Counted from the stretch's first letter, positions 1-8,398 are shown. The stretch: DNA of 64,000 nt from Pseudomonas sp. JQ170C (GCF_035581345.1 NZ_CP141608.1:5879016-5943015), one strand, 5' to 3'. Translations and numbers: made by a program. Notes: generated by a model from the sequence alone, not told the origin.

Positions 1-744
1 GGCATTTCCGGCAGCGCGATAGCCCGGGTTTTCCACAGCCACACTCTCCCCCGGCTCCAGCAGCAGCTGTGCACAAAGGCTTATTGCCTGCTGTGCACCA
101 CTGGTGATCACAATTTGTTCAGCCGTGCAGGAAAGCCCGCGCGATCGACGCAAATAGGTCGCTATCAGCTCACGAAGCTGCGGTTCACCGGCCGGATCAC
201 CGTAACCCAGGGCAGCGGGGTCCGGATTGCGCCAAAAACCCGCCTGCAGCTTGGCCCATACGTCGAAAGGGAACAGATCGAGCGCCGGTAAACCGACGCG
301 AAATGCCCGCGGCGGACCACTTTTTGGGGCGGGTAAATGATGGTTTTCGAGGCGCGTCAAAGGGCCAGTGTGGATAACTTTACTGGACAAAACCTCAGTA
401 TTTTCGGTCAATTTTGTGGATAACCCTGTGGAAAAACCCAGGGATAACCCTGTGGATACTTTTGTGGATAGTTTTGGTAGCTGGCTCACGTAAGTGCCAT
501 CGCCCACCCGGCTTTCGATGAAGCCTTCGGCATACAACTGGTCATAGGCACGCACCACACTGTTGCGCGAAAGCGCCAGCGCAGCGGCCATGTCGCGGGT
601 GGCCGGCAACCGTGTACCACTGCTCAAGCGTCCATCCAGCACCCGCATGCGCAGTGCCTGGTAGAGCTGCCGGCTCAAGCCCTGGCGACGATCCAGCACG
701 ATCCCGGTGGGGTCGAACGGCAAGGTGAAGGGACGCTCGCTCAT
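1..744 (-). CDS. MocR/PdxR-type GntR-aminotransferase regulator (partial)
   Basis: The gene starts at ATG 744 and runs off the left edge, so about 248 residues are visible. Residues 15-88 form a GntR winged helix (LPATRDMAAALALSRNSVVR, then GFIESRVGDGTYVS). A linker of roughly 45 residues rich in Ser, Thr and Leu follows, then the start of a fold-type I PLP aminotransferase domain (LGYGDPAGEPQLRELIATYL, TSGAQQAISL, ENPGYR). The family are PLP-sensing transcription factors that often control a divergent neighbour. The divergent neighbour here is the PaiB-like gene at 835, which is the likely target by inference. The linker DNA is odd: it carries four TGTGGATA repeats. The PLP lysine lies outside the window. 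Confidence 0.9.
   Translation of the reverse strand, partial: MSERPFTLPFDPTGIVLDRRQGLSRQLYQALRMRVLDGRLSSGTRLPATRDMAAALALSRNSVVRAYDQLYAEGFIESRVGDGTYVSQLPKLSTKVSTGLSLGFSTGLSTKLTENTEVLSSKVIHTGPLTRLENHHLPAPKSGPPRAFRVGLPALDLFPFDVWAKLQAGFWRNPDPAALGYGDPAGEPQLRELIATYLRRSRGLSCTAEQIVITSGAQQAISLCAQLLLEPGESVAVENPGYRAAGNA
369..471. repeat. Cluster of DnaA-box-like 9-mers inside the MocR linker
   Basis: Four same-orientation copies of TGTGGATA lie in 103 bp: TGTGGATAA at 369-377 and 415-423, TGTGGATAC at 451-459 and TGTGGATAG at 463-471. The first two match the DnaA box TTATCCACA exactly. They encode parts of the Leu/Ser/Thr linker, using TTA for leucine, a very rare codon in this GC-rich genome. Confidence 0.6.
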
Positions 745-834
745 GACAATGGACCTATCAAATTAGCTGTTAATGGCTCTTACCATAGACCAATAGCCTG
801 CCTAGGATTGGACCATTCGCCAAGGACAATCCCT
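745..834. promoter_or_regulatory. Divergent intergenic region with candidate MocR-family operators
   Basis: Three related sequences lie between the divergent starts: ATGGACCTAT (749-758), CATAGACCAAT (784-794) and ATTGGACCATT (807-817), sharing a core like TGGACCWAT. MocR proteins usually bind direct repeats in such regions, so these are candidate operators by inference. Confidence 0.35.
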
Positions 835-1464
835 ATGTTCACACCTTCGAGCTACAAGGAAACCGACCTCAGCCAACTGCACCAGCAGATCGAGCAAACC
901 CGCCTTGCCGTGCTCGTGACCCAGGGCGAACAAGGCCTGCAGGCCAGCCACCTGCCCTTGCTGCTGGACCGCAGCCAGGGCAGCAACGGCACGCTCTTCG
1001 GCCACTTCGCCCGCGCCAACCGCCAATGGCAGGAACTGGAAAACGGTGCCGAAGCCCTGGTGGTGTTTGCCGGGCCCAATGCGTACGTCAGCGCCGGCTA
1101 CTATCCAAGCAAGCGTGAGGACCCGCGCACCGTACCCACCTGGAACTATGTGGCCGTACACGCTTGGGGCAAGGCCCGGGTGTATCACGATGCCGAGCAC
1201 CTGCTGGACATCGTCCGGCGCTTGAGCGACCACCATGAGCAACGCCAGGCCAGGCCCTGGTCGGTGGATGAAGCGCCCGCCGACTACATGGCCGGGATGC
1301 TCAAGGCCATCGTCGGCTTTGCCCTGCCGATCGACCGCCTGCAAGGCACCCGCAAGCTCAGCCAGAACCGCTCGGCCATCGACATCGAAGGTGTGCGCCG
1401 AAGTCTCAGCAACAGCACCGACCCCCTGGACAATCAACTGGCCGCCCAGATGCGCCCACTCTGA
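835..1464 (+). CDS. PaiB-like FMN-binding negative transcriptional regulator family protein
   Basis: This 209-residue protein matches the PaiB/FMN-binding split-barrel family. Visible family features are FTPSSYKE at the N-terminus, SHLPLLLD near residue 40, GHFARANRQW near 60, GPNAYVSAGYYPSK near 85 and VPTWNYVAVHAWG near 105. ATG 835 is preferred over TTG 808 because AAGGACA precedes it at good spacing and PaiB proteins start at this motif. The gene is divergent from a MocR regulator and is followed by two acetyltransferases after 11 and 16 bp, which resembles the pai acetyltransferase/regulator pairing in Bacillus. The ligand is probably a flavin, and the physiological role here is unknown. 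Confidence 0.85.
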   Translation: MFTPSSYKETDLSQLHQQIEQTRLAVLVTQGEQGLQASHLPLLLDRSQGSNGTLFGHFARANRQWQELENGAEALVVFAGPNAYVSAGYYPSKREDPRTVPTWNYVAVHAWGKARVYHDAEHLLDIVRRLSDHHEQRQARPWSVDEAPADYMAGMLKAIVGFALPIDRLQGTRKLSQNRSAIDIEGVRRSLSNSTDPLDNQLAAQMRPL

Positions 1465-1475
1465 AGGAAACAGCC

Positions 1476-1922
1476 ATGTCGACCGTAAACATTCGCCCTG
1501 TAACCGCCAACGATCACAGCGCCTGGCTGCCCTTGTGGCAGGCGTATCTGGACTTCTACCAAACGCGCCTCGCCGATGACGTGACGAACGTCGCCTGGCA
1601 GCGCATGCTCGACCCCAACGAACCGACCAACGCGGCGCTGGCCTGGGTCGATGGCAAGGCGGTGGGCATGGTCCACTGGATCTACCATCGCTCCAACTGG
1701 AGCATCGAAAACGCCTGCTACCTGCAAGACCTGTACGTCCAGAGCGAGCAGCGCGGCCTGGGTGTTGGCCGCCAGCTGATCGAGTACGTCTACGACACGG
1801 CTCGCCAAGCGGGCTGCGCCAAGGTTCATTGGTTGACCCACGAAACCAATGCCACGGCGATCAGCCTGTACGAACAAGTCGCCGAACGCCCCGGCTTCAT
1901 TCAGTTTCGCAAACCGCTGTAA
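1476..1922 (+). CDS. GNAT family N-acetyltransferase
   Basis: This 148-residue protein has a single GNAT fold: N-terminal IRPVTANDHSAWLPLW, the acetyl-CoA-binding strand and P-loop LQDLYVQSEQRGLGVGRQLI (motif A, R/Q-x-x-G-x-G/A), and a C-terminal NATAISLYEQVAERPGF. The GNAT family transfers acetyl groups from acetyl-CoA to amines; the substrate cannot be told from sequence. It starts 11 bp after the PaiB-like gene and is probably cotranscribed with it. The start codon ATG is preceded by GAAGGAAAC. Confidence 0.9.
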   Translation: MSTVNIRPVTANDHSAWLPLWQAYLDFYQTRLADDVTNVAWQRMLDPNEPTNAALAWVDGKAVGMVHWIYHRSNWSIENACYLQDLYVQSEQRGLGVGRQLIEYVYDTARQAGCAKVHWLTHETNATAISLYEQVAERPGFIQFRKPL

Positions 1923-1938
1923 ACCCAGGAGCCACCCC

Positions 1939-2610
1939 ATGAGTGAAACCTTGAACTGGCACCCGGCCAAACGCCCGCACCCCACACCGTTGGTGGGGCG
2001 CTTCATCCGCCTGGAAAAGCTCGATCCCCGGCGCGACCGCGAAGATCTCTGGGACGTCTTCCAGGGCCCCAATGCCGACCCCACGCTCTGGGACTACCTG
2101 GCCTACGGCCCGTTTACCGAGCGCGAAGACTTCGACCACTGGCTCGACAGCAACGCGGCCAGCAGCGATCCGTTGTTCTACAGCGTCATCGACCTGGCCA
2201 GTGGCCAGACCCAGGGCATCCTCAGCCTGATGTCCATCGTCCCCGACCAGGGCCGTATCGAAATCGGCCACATCGCCTTCGGCGCCGCCATGCAGCGCAC
2301 GCCCAAGGGCACCGAGGCGGTTTACCTGCTGGGCAAGCTGGGGTTCGAGCTGGGCAACCGTCGCCTGGAATGGAAGTGCAACGATGCCAACGCCCGCTCC
2401 AAACGAGCGGCGCTGCGGTTTGGCTTCACCTTCGAGGGGGTGTTTCGCAAGCACATGGTGATCAAGGACCGGAATCGGGATACGGCCTGGTTTTCGATTA
2501 CCGACGACGAGTGGCCGGCGATTGCGGCGGGGTTTGAGCACTGGTTGGGTGAAGATAACCAGCGGCCGGAGGGGCAACTACATACGTTGGAAGCCTGCCG
2601 GCAGGGATAA
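1939..2610 (+). CDS. RimJ/RimL-type GNAT acetyltransferase
   Basis: This 223-residue protein resembles the Acetyltransf_3 (RimJ/RimL) group: VGRFIRLEKLDPRRDREDLW at the N-terminus, GRIEIGHIAFGAAMQRTPKG in the middle and LGFELGNRRLEWKCNDANARS followed by KRAALRFGFTFEGVFRKHM, the usual motif A/B layout. RimJ/L enzymes acetylate N-terminal amines of proteins, but many homologues act on small molecules, so the substrate is open. ATG 1939 has CAGGAG upstream. An in-frame extension back to 1849 would overlap the preceding gene and is not needed. Confidence 0.88.
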   Translation: MSETLNWHPAKRPHPTPLVGRFIRLEKLDPRRDREDLWDVFQGPNADPTLWDYLAYGPFTEREDFDHWLDSNAASSDPLFYSVIDLASGQTQGILSLMSIVPDQGRIEIGHIAFGAAMQRTPKGTEAVYLLGKLGFELGNRRLEWKCNDANARSKRAALRFGFTFEGVFRKHMVIKDRNRDTAWFSITDDEWPAIAAGFEHWLGEDNQRPEGQLHTLEACRQG

Positions 2611-2613
2611 CGT

Positions 2614-2705
2614 GTAGCCGCTGCCGCCAGGCTGCGATCGACTGCACAGCAGTCGCCATTCTGCGGCCGCTTCTCGGCCGATCGCAGCCTGGCGGCAGCG
2701 GCTAC
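2614..2705. repeat. Long perfect inverted repeat, REP-like element
   Basis: Arms of 27 bp at 2614-2640 and 2679-2705 are perfect reverse complements (arm starts GTAGCCGCTGCCGCCAGG). The 38-bp loop contains a smaller hairpin, CGACTGC-ACA-GCAGTCG. This is a different family from the GTAGGAGCGGGCTTGCC-type REPs elsewhere in the window. It lies between the 3' ends of convergent genes and may also end transcription. Confidence 0.8.
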
Positions 2706-2767
2706 AGGCAAAAAAAAGGGGAGCAATCGCTCCCCAGAGGTTAACCGCTTGTAGACGGGGCCTGTAA

Positions 2768-4576
2768 TCAGCCCTCGATCTCGATCAGGATTTCACCCGG
2801 GTTGACCCGGTCGCCCTTGGCCACGTGGATGGCGGTGACCTTGCCGGCAATGTCTGCCTGGACTTCGGTTTCCATCTTCATGGCTTCGGTGATCAGCACC
2901 GGCTGGCCGGCCTTGACCATGTCGCCTTCCTTGACCAGTACATCGACGATGTTGCCTGGCATGGTGGTGCTGACGTGGCCCGGTGCGCTGGCCTGCTTGC
3001 GCTTGCTGCTGCCACCGCCGACGAACTCGTTGAGTGGCTCGAACACCACTTCTTCCGGCATGCCGTCGATGGACAGGTAGAAGTGACGCTTGCCTTCAGC
3101 CTTGACGCCCACACCGGTGATGTCGACGCGGTAGGTTTCACCGTGCACGTCGATGACGAACTCGGTCGGTACGCCTTCGCCGCCGGCCGAAGCCACCGCG
3201 CCCGCTTCTGGAATCGGCAGCAGCGCTTCTGGGGTCAGGGTGCCGGTTTCGCGCTCTTCGAGGAACTTGCGCCCGATGTCCGGGAACATGGCGAAGGTCA
3301 GCACGTCTTCCTCAGACTTGGCCAGGTTGCCGATGTCAGTGCGCAGCTTGGCCATTTCCGGCTTGAGCAGGTCGGCTGGGCGCACGTCGATCACTTCTTC
3401 GCTACCGATGGCCTGGCGACGCAGTTGCTCATCGACCACACCCGGCGCCTTGCCGTAGCCACCTTGCAGGTACAGCTTCACTTCGTTGGTGATGGTCTTG
3501 TAGCGCTCGCCCGCCAGCACGTTGAAGAACGCCTGGGTACCGACGATCTGCGAAGTCGGCGTCACCAGCGGCGGGAAGCCGAGGTCTTCGCGAACCCGTG
3601 GAATCTCGGCCAGCACTTCGTTCATGCGGTTGAGTGCGCCCTGCTCCTTGAGCTGGTTGGCCAGGTTGGAAATCATCCCGCCCGGAACCTGGTTCACTTG
3701 CACACGGGTGTCGACGGCGGTGAACTCGCTCTCGAACTGGTGGTACTTCTTGCGTACGGCGTAGAAGTACAGGCCGATTTCCTGCAGCAGTTCCAGGTCC
3801 AGGCCGGTGTCGAATTCACTGCCCTTGAGGGCCGCGACCATCGACTCGGTACCCGGGTGGCTGGTGCCCCAGGCGAAGCTGGAGATGGCGGTGTCGATGT
3901 GGTCAGCACCGTTCTCGATCGCCTTGAGCTGGCACATGGCAGCCAGGCCGGCGGTGTCGTGGGAGTGGACGAACACCGGCAGCGACTGCTCGGCCTTGAG
4001 CGCCTTGACCAGTTCGCCGGTGGCGTACGGGGTCAGCAGGCCGGCCATGTCCTTGATCGCGATCGAGTCGCAACCCATGGCTTCCATCTGCTTGGCCTGG
4101 GCCACAAATGCGTCGATGGTGTGCACAGGGCTGGTGGTGTAGGCAATGGTGCCCTGGGCGTGCTTGCCGGCAGCCTTGACCGCTTCGATGGCCACGCGCA
4201 GGTTACGCACGTCGTTCATGGCGTCGAAGATACGGAACACGTCGATACCGTTGACGGCGGCCTTGGCCACGAAAGCCTTGACCACGTCATCGCTGTAATG
4301 GCGGTAGCCGAGCAGGTTCTGGCCGCGCAGGAGCATTTGCAGGCGGGTGTTGGGCAGTGCGGCGCGCAGCTTGCGCAGGCGCTCCCACGGGTCTTCCTTG
4401 AGGAAGCGCACGCAGGCGTCAAACGTTGCACCGCCCCAGACTTCCAGCGACCAGTAGCCGACTTTGTCGAGCTTGTCGCAGATCGGCAGCATGTCTTCGG
4501 TACGCATGCGGGTAGCCAGCAGGGACTGGTGGGCGTCGCGCAGGATTGTGTCGGTTACAAAAATTTTCTTGGACAT
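2768..4576 (-). CDS. pycB: Pyruvate carboxylase subunit B (oxaloacetate decarboxylase alpha-like, biotinylated)
   Basis: This 602-residue protein has an HMGL/DRE-TIM carboxyltransferase domain (TDTILRDAHQSLLATRMRT near residue 10, SVPVFVHSHDTAG-type metal motif near 200), a conserved PYC_OADA domain, and a C-terminal biotinyl domain with EAMKMET near residue 570, whose lysine is biotinylated. With pycA it makes the two-subunit pyruvate carboxylase of pseudomonads, adding CO2 to pyruvate to form oxaloacetate. ATG 4576 is favoured because GAGGA precedes it; an upstream GTG at 4591 would overlap pycA. Many databases label it oxaloacetate decarboxylase alpha subunit; pairing with a biotin carboxylase favours anaplerosis. 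Confidence 0.93.
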   Translation of the reverse strand: MSKKIFVTDTILRDAHQSLLATRMRTEDMLPICDKLDKVGYWSLEVWGGATFDACVRFLKEDPWERLRKLRAALPNTRLQMLLRGQNLLGYRHYSDDVVKAFVAKAAVNGIDVFRIFDAMNDVRNLRVAIEAVKAAGKHAQGTIAYTTSPVHTIDAFVAQAKQMEAMGCDSIAIKDMAGLLTPYATGELVKALKAEQSLPVFVHSHDTAGLAAMCQLKAIENGADHIDTAISSFAWGTSHPGTESMVAALKGSEFDTGLDLELLQEIGLYFYAVRKKYHQFESEFTAVDTRVQVNQVPGGMISNLANQLKEQGALNRMNEVLAEIPRVREDLGFPPLVTPTSQIVGTQAFFNVLAGERYKTITNEVKLYLQGGYGKAPGVVDEQLRRQAIGSEEVIDVRPADLLKPEMAKLRTDIGNLAKSEEDVLTFAMFPDIGRKFLEERETGTLTPEALLPIPEAGAVASAGGEGVPTEFVIDVHGETYRVDITGVGVKAEGKRHFYLSIDGMPEEVVFEPLNEFVGGGSSKRKQASAPGHVSTTMPGNIVDVLVKEGDMVKAGQPVLITEAMKMETEVQADIAGKVTAIHVAKGDRVNPGEILIEIEG

Positions 4577-4587
4577 TGTCGGGTTCC

Positions 4588-6003
4588 TCACAGGCCTGCG
4601 TGGGCGGCGATGGCGGCAGCGATGGCCAGGGCCAGCTCTTCGGGTTTGCGCTTGATCGAGTAGTTGGTCAGTTCAGGATGGCTTTCAACGAAGCTGGTAT
4701 TGAACTGACCGCTGCGGAATTCCGGATTGCGCAGGATTTCCTGGTAGTAAGCGGCGGTGGTCTTGACCCCTTGCACGCGCATGTCGTCCAGGGCGCGCAG
4801 GCCACGGTCCATGGCTTCTTCCCAGGTCAGCGCCCAGACCACCAGTTTCAGGCACATGGAGTCGTAGAACGGTGGAATGGTGTAGCCGGTGTAGATCGCC
4901 GTGTCGGTACGCACGCCCGGACCGCCGGGGGCGTAGTAACGGGTGATCTTGCCGAAGCTGGGCAGGAAGTTGTTCTTCGGATCTTCAGCGTTGATCCGGA
5001 ATTGCAGAGCGAAACCGCGGTGCTGGATATCTTCCTGCTTGACCGACAACGGCAGGCCCGAGGCGATGCGGATCTGCTCGCGAACAATATCGATCCCGGT
5101 GATTTCTTCGGTGATGGTGTGTTCCACCTGCACCCGGGTGTTCATCTCCATGAAGTACACCTCGCCATCGGCGAGCAGGAACTCCACGGTGCCGGCGTTC
5201 TCGTAACCCACGGCCTTGGCGGCGCGTACCGACAGATCACCGATGTAGGCGCGCTGTTCTGGGGTCAGTTGCGGGCTTGGGGCGATTTCGATCAGTTTCT
5301 GGTTACGGCGCTGGATCGAGCAATCGCGCTCGAACAGGTGCACAACGTTGCCGAAGCTGTCACCGAGGATCTGCGCCTCGATGTGTTTCGGGTTGACGAT
5401 GCATTTTTCCAGGAAGACTTCCGCCGAACCAAAGGCCTTGGTCGCTTCGGAAATCACCCGTGGGAAGGCTTGTTCCAGCTCTTCGCGGCTGTTGCAGCGA
5501 CGAATGCCGCGACCGCCACCACCGGAGGTGGCCTTGAGCATCACCGGGTAACCGATGCGATCACCCTCTTCAAGGGCTTCATGGATGTCGGCCACGTTGC
5601 CTTCAGTGCCTGGCGTCACCGGGACACCGGCCTTGATCATGCTGCGGCGGGCTTCAGTCTTGTCACCCATGCGGCGAATGACTTCTGCCGCCGGGCCAAT
5701 GAACTTGATGCCACGCTCGGCACAAATGTCTGCAAGTTCAGCGTTCTCCGACAGAAAACCATAACCGGGATGCAGGGCATCACAACCGGTTTCCACTGCC
5801 AGGTTCACCAGCTTGCGCGGGTTCAGGTAGCCGGCCAGGGGCTCGGCACCAATGCTGTGGGCCTCATCGGCACGCTTGACGTGCAAGGCATGGCGGTCGG
5901 CGTCGGAGAAGATCGCCACGGAACGGATGCCCATCTCGGCGCAGGCACGCACGATGCGAACAGCAATTTCACCGCGGTTGGCGATCAGGATCTTTTTTAT
6001 CAC
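4588..6003 (-). CDS. pycA: Pyruvate carboxylase subunit A (biotin carboxylase)
   Basis: This 471-residue protein is an AccC-type biotin carboxylase: IKKILIANRGEIAVRIVRAC at the start, ATP-grasp motif KATSGGGGRGIRRC near residue 160, and the MNTRVQVEHTITE active-site segment near 290. It carboxylates the biotin on PycB with ATP and bicarbonate. GTG 6003 gives the usual family N-terminus; TTG 6018 would add five residues. Eleven bp separate it from pycB, so they form an operon. It is divergent from the LysR regulator pycR, its expected controller. Confidence 0.93.
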   Translation of the reverse strand: MIKKILIANRGEIAVRIVRACAEMGIRSVAIFSDADRHALHVKRADEAHSIGAEPLAGYLNPRKLVNLAVETGCDALHPGYGFLSENAELADICAERGIKFIGPAAEVIRRMGDKTEARRSMIKAGVPVTPGTEGNVADIHEALEEGDRIGYPVMLKATSGGGGRGIRRCNSREELEQAFPRVISEATKAFGSAEVFLEKCIVNPKHIEAQILGDSFGNVVHLFERDCSIQRRNQKLIEIAPSPQLTPEQRAYIGDLSVRAAKAVGYENAGTVEFLLADGEVYFMEMNTRVQVEHTITEEITGIDIVREQIRIASGLPLSVKQEDIQHRGFALQFRINAEDPKNNFLPSFGKITRYYAPGGPGVRTDTAIYTGYTIPPFYDSMCLKLVVWALTWEEAMDRGLRALDDMRVQGVKTTAAYYQEILRNPEFRSGQFNTSFVESHPELTNYSIKRKPEELALAIAAAIAAHAGL

Positions 6004-6192
6004 TGGAATAATTCCCAAGGCCGCTAGAACAAACGAGCCGGCATAACCGGTCGGCGCGTGACCAATCGTCGCTGGCCAGTCGCATCTTTACCCTAGCGCT
6101 GTCTCGGAATAAACAAAAATCAATATTTATTAGGGCGAGCATTAGCAAAAGCTTATAGTGCTGTTACAAGGTTTTTCCGGGACACGGACAAA

Positions 6193-7155
6193 ATGCGTAA
6201 GTCATTGATGCGTATGACATTGCGTCAATTGCAGATCTTCAATGAGGTCTGTGATTTGCGTTCCTACAGCCGGGCGGCCGAGGAGATGAATCTGACGCAA
6301 CCCGCCGTTAGTCTACAGATCCGCCAGCTCGAAGAACTGGTGGGCCAGCCGCTGTTCGAGTACGTCGGCAAGAAGCTCTACCTGACCGAGGCCGCCGAAG
6401 CGCTGCAACGGGCCAGCCGCGATATCTTTGGCCGCCTGGAGAGCCTCGACATGCAGCTCTCCGACATGCAGGGCTCGTTGCAGGGGCACTTGAAGCTGGC
6501 CGTCGAATCCAGCGCCAAGTACTTCGTGCCGCACCTGTTCGCTGCCTTCAAGCGTTTGCACCCGGAGGTCAACCTCACCCTCACGGTGGTCAATCGCGCC
6601 CAGGCCATTCGCAGGCTCTCCGACAATCGTGATGACCTGATCATCATGTCGATGGTGCCCCAGGACATGGGCCTGGAGTTCCTGCCCTTCCTTAATAACC
6701 CGATTGTCGCCGTGGCGCCGCCCGAGCATCCACTGTGCAAGCTGGAAAAGCTGCGCCTGCAAGACCTTGAGCCACATACCCTGCTGGTGCGCGAGCAAGG
6801 CTCGGGAACCCGCAAGGCCTGTGAGGAATACTTCAAGGACAAGCGCGTGCACTTCACCCAGACCCTCGAAGTCGCTTCGGCCGACGCCCAGCGTGAGTGC
6901 GTGATTGCCGGCCTGGGCATTGCCCTGCTGACCCGTCATGCGCTCAACCTGGAACTGGCTACCGGCGTGCTGCGCGAGTTGCCGGTGGAAGAGCTACCGC
7001 TGTACCGCAGCTGGTGTGTGGTGCAGGCCAAGGCCAAGCGGCAGTCGCCGGTGGCCCTGGCCTTTCTTGCGTTCATCCGCAGCGAACGGACGCAAATCAG
7101 CGGGCTTGTTGAGCGTTTTTCGGGGAACCTGCCGCCGATACCTGCCACACATTGA
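6193..7155 (+). CDS. pycR: LysR-family regulator of pyruvate carboxylase (PycR-like)
   Basis: The 320-residue protein has an N-terminal LysR winged helix (TLRQLQIFNEVCDLRSYSRA, then MNLTQPAVSLQIRQLEE) and a substrate-binding domain from about residue 95. It is divergent from pycA across a 189-bp spacer that is AT-rich and contains T-N11-A type sequences, the usual LysR arrangement. In P. aeruginosa the gene in this position is known as pycR. The start could be any of ATG 6193, 6208 or 6214; 6193 is kept although its ribosome site is weak. The C-terminus overlaps the small minus-strand gene at 7097 by 59 bp. Confidence 0.85.
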   Translation: MRKSLMRMTLRQLQIFNEVCDLRSYSRAAEEMNLTQPAVSLQIRQLEELVGQPLFEYVGKKLYLTEAAEALQRASRDIFGRLESLDMQLSDMQGSLQGHLKLAVESSAKYFVPHLFAAFKRLHPEVNLTLTVVNRAQAIRRLSDNRDDLIIMSMVPQDMGLEFLPFLNNPIVAVAPPEHPLCKLEKLRLQDLEPHTLLVREQGSGTRKACEEYFKDKRVHFTQTLEVASADAQRECVIAGLGIALLTRHALNLELATGVLRELPVEELPLYRSWCVVQAKAKRQSPVALAFLAFIRSERTQISGLVERFSGNLPPIPATH

Positions 7156-7315
7156 TGGCCTGCAATTCGGGAAAATCGGCTATTTCCTGTAGAAGGCGAC
7201 GCTGCTCGGAGTAGCTTTCAATCGCGCGGCGAAACTCCATGCGGCGCTGATCTTTCTCCTGCTGCTTGCGGGATTTGGCGTTGGGTTGATACGAGCCATC
7301 GAGTTCACGAGCCAT
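7097..7315 (-). CDS. Small conserved basic protein of unknown function
   Basis: This 72-residue protein begins MARELDGSYQPNAKSRKQQE, is rich in Lys, Arg, Gln and Glu, and is predicted mostly helical. It has no signal peptide or membrane segment. GGGAG lies at good spacing before ATG 7315. I think a similar short protein is conserved in pseudomonads, but I cannot name a function. Its 3' end is antisense to the last 59 bp of pycR, and a REP element lies just upstream. It could be nucleic-acid binding, judged only from composition. Confidence 0.6.
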   Translation of the reverse strand: MARELDGSYQPNAKSRKQQEKDQRRMEFRRAIESYSEQRRLLQEIADFPELQAINVWQVSAAGSPKNAQQAR

Positions 7316-7404
7316 TGCATATCTCCCTGATCGAGTGCGGGAGTCCAGCGTGGCTCAGGTGAATGACAGTTTGGCGGCGAGGGGGTTACAAGAGGGTGAA
7401 TCTG

Positions 7405-7483
7405 CACTGTAGAAGCGGGCTTGCCCCGCGATTGAGGCACCACTTGCCGGCCTCGGTCGCGGGGCAAGCCCGCTCCTACAGTG
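7405..7483. repeat. Paired inverted REP elements
   Basis: CACTGTAGAAGCGGGCTTG at 7405 and its near reverse complement ending CTCCTACAGTG at 7483 form two facing REP units of the GTAGGAGCGGGCTTGCCCCGCG type common in the P. putida group. They lie between the small gene and the 3' end of the HexR-like gene. Confidence 0.85.
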
Positions 7484-7487
7484 GGGG

Positions 7488-8354
7488 TCAGTCGTCCATT
7501 GCCTTCACGGACTTGGGGGACAGGCGCAGGCTGCGCAAGCTGCGTTTGACGCTCTTGAGGTGGTTTACCAGGCTAGGGCCGCGCGCCATGGCGACGCCCA
7601 TGGCCAGCACGTCGATGACCACCAGGTGGGCGATACGCGAAGTCAGTGGGGTGTAGATCTCGGTGTCTTCGTGCACGTCGATGGCCAGGTTGACCGTCGA
7701 CAGCTCGGCCAGCGGGGTCTGGCTCGGGCACAGGGTGATCAAGGTAGCCCCGCTTTCACGCACCAGGTTGGCGGTAATCAACAGGTCCTTGGAGCGCCCC
7801 GACTGGGAAATGCAGATGGCTACATCACCAGGCTTGAGGGTCACGGCCGACATTGCCTGCATGTGCGGGTCGGAATACGCCGCCGCCGTGAGCAGCAGGC
7901 GGAAGAACTTGTGCTGGGCATCCGCCGCCACTGCGCCGGACGCACCAAAGCCGTAGAACTCGACACGCTGGGCATTGGCCATGGCCGTTACCGCACGCTG
8001 CAGGGCCTGGGGATCAAGATGCTCGCGCACCTCCATCAAGGTATGCAGGGTAGTGTCGAAAATCTTCAGGCTGTAGTCGGCAACCGAGTCGTCTTCATGA
8101 ATGGCGAACTGGCCAAAACTGGCACCGGCCGCCAGGCTCTGGGCCAGCTTGAGTTTGAGGTCCTGGAACCCGGAGCAACCGATGGCGCGGCAAAAGCGCA
8201 CGATGGTCGGCTCGCTGATACCAACGCTGTGGGCAAGATCGGCCATGGAGCTATGCATGACGGCTGCGGGATCCAGCAGCACGTGATCGGCAACCTTCAG
8301 TTCCGATTTGCGTAGCAGATGGCGCGACTGGGCGATGTGTTGCAACAGATTCAA
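7488..8354 (-). CDS. HexR-like RpiR-family transcriptional regulator
   Basis: The 288-residue protein has an N-terminal RpiR helix-turn-helix (VADHVLLDPAAVMHSSMADL, then SVGISEPTIVRFCRAIGCSG) and a C-terminal SIS sugar-phosphate-binding domain (EFYGFGASGAVAADAQHKFF, then CISQSGRSKDLL). HexR represses zwf and Entner-Doudoroff genes and is released by 2-keto-3-deoxy-6-phosphogluconate. P. putida has its main hexR beside zwf-1 elsewhere; this copy sits divergent from a second zwf and is therefore probably a paralogue. A TGTAGT palindrome lies between the two genes. Confidence 0.87.
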   Translation of the reverse strand: MNLLQHIAQSRHLLRKSELKVADHVLLDPAAVMHSSMADLAHSVGISEPTIVRFCRAIGCSGFQDLKLKLAQSLAAGASFGQFAIHEDDSVADYSLKIFDTTLHTLMEVREHLDPQALQRAVTAMANAQRVEFYGFGASGAVAADAQHKFFRLLLTAAAYSDPHMQAMSAVTLKPGDVAICISQSGRSKDLLITANLVRESGATLITLCPSQTPLAELSTVNLAIDVHEDTEIYTPLTSRIAHLVVIDVLAMGVAMARGPSLVNHLKSVKRSLRSLRLSPKSVKAMDD

Positions 8355-8398
8355 GGGCAGGACTCGGTTATGATCGACTGACCGGGTTGTAGCTTTCT

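Noticed and set aside
2825..4663. 612-codon plus-strand open frame opposite pycB
   Set aside because: pycB is complete with a biotinyl motif; the opposite frame is a coding shadow lacking a ribosome site.
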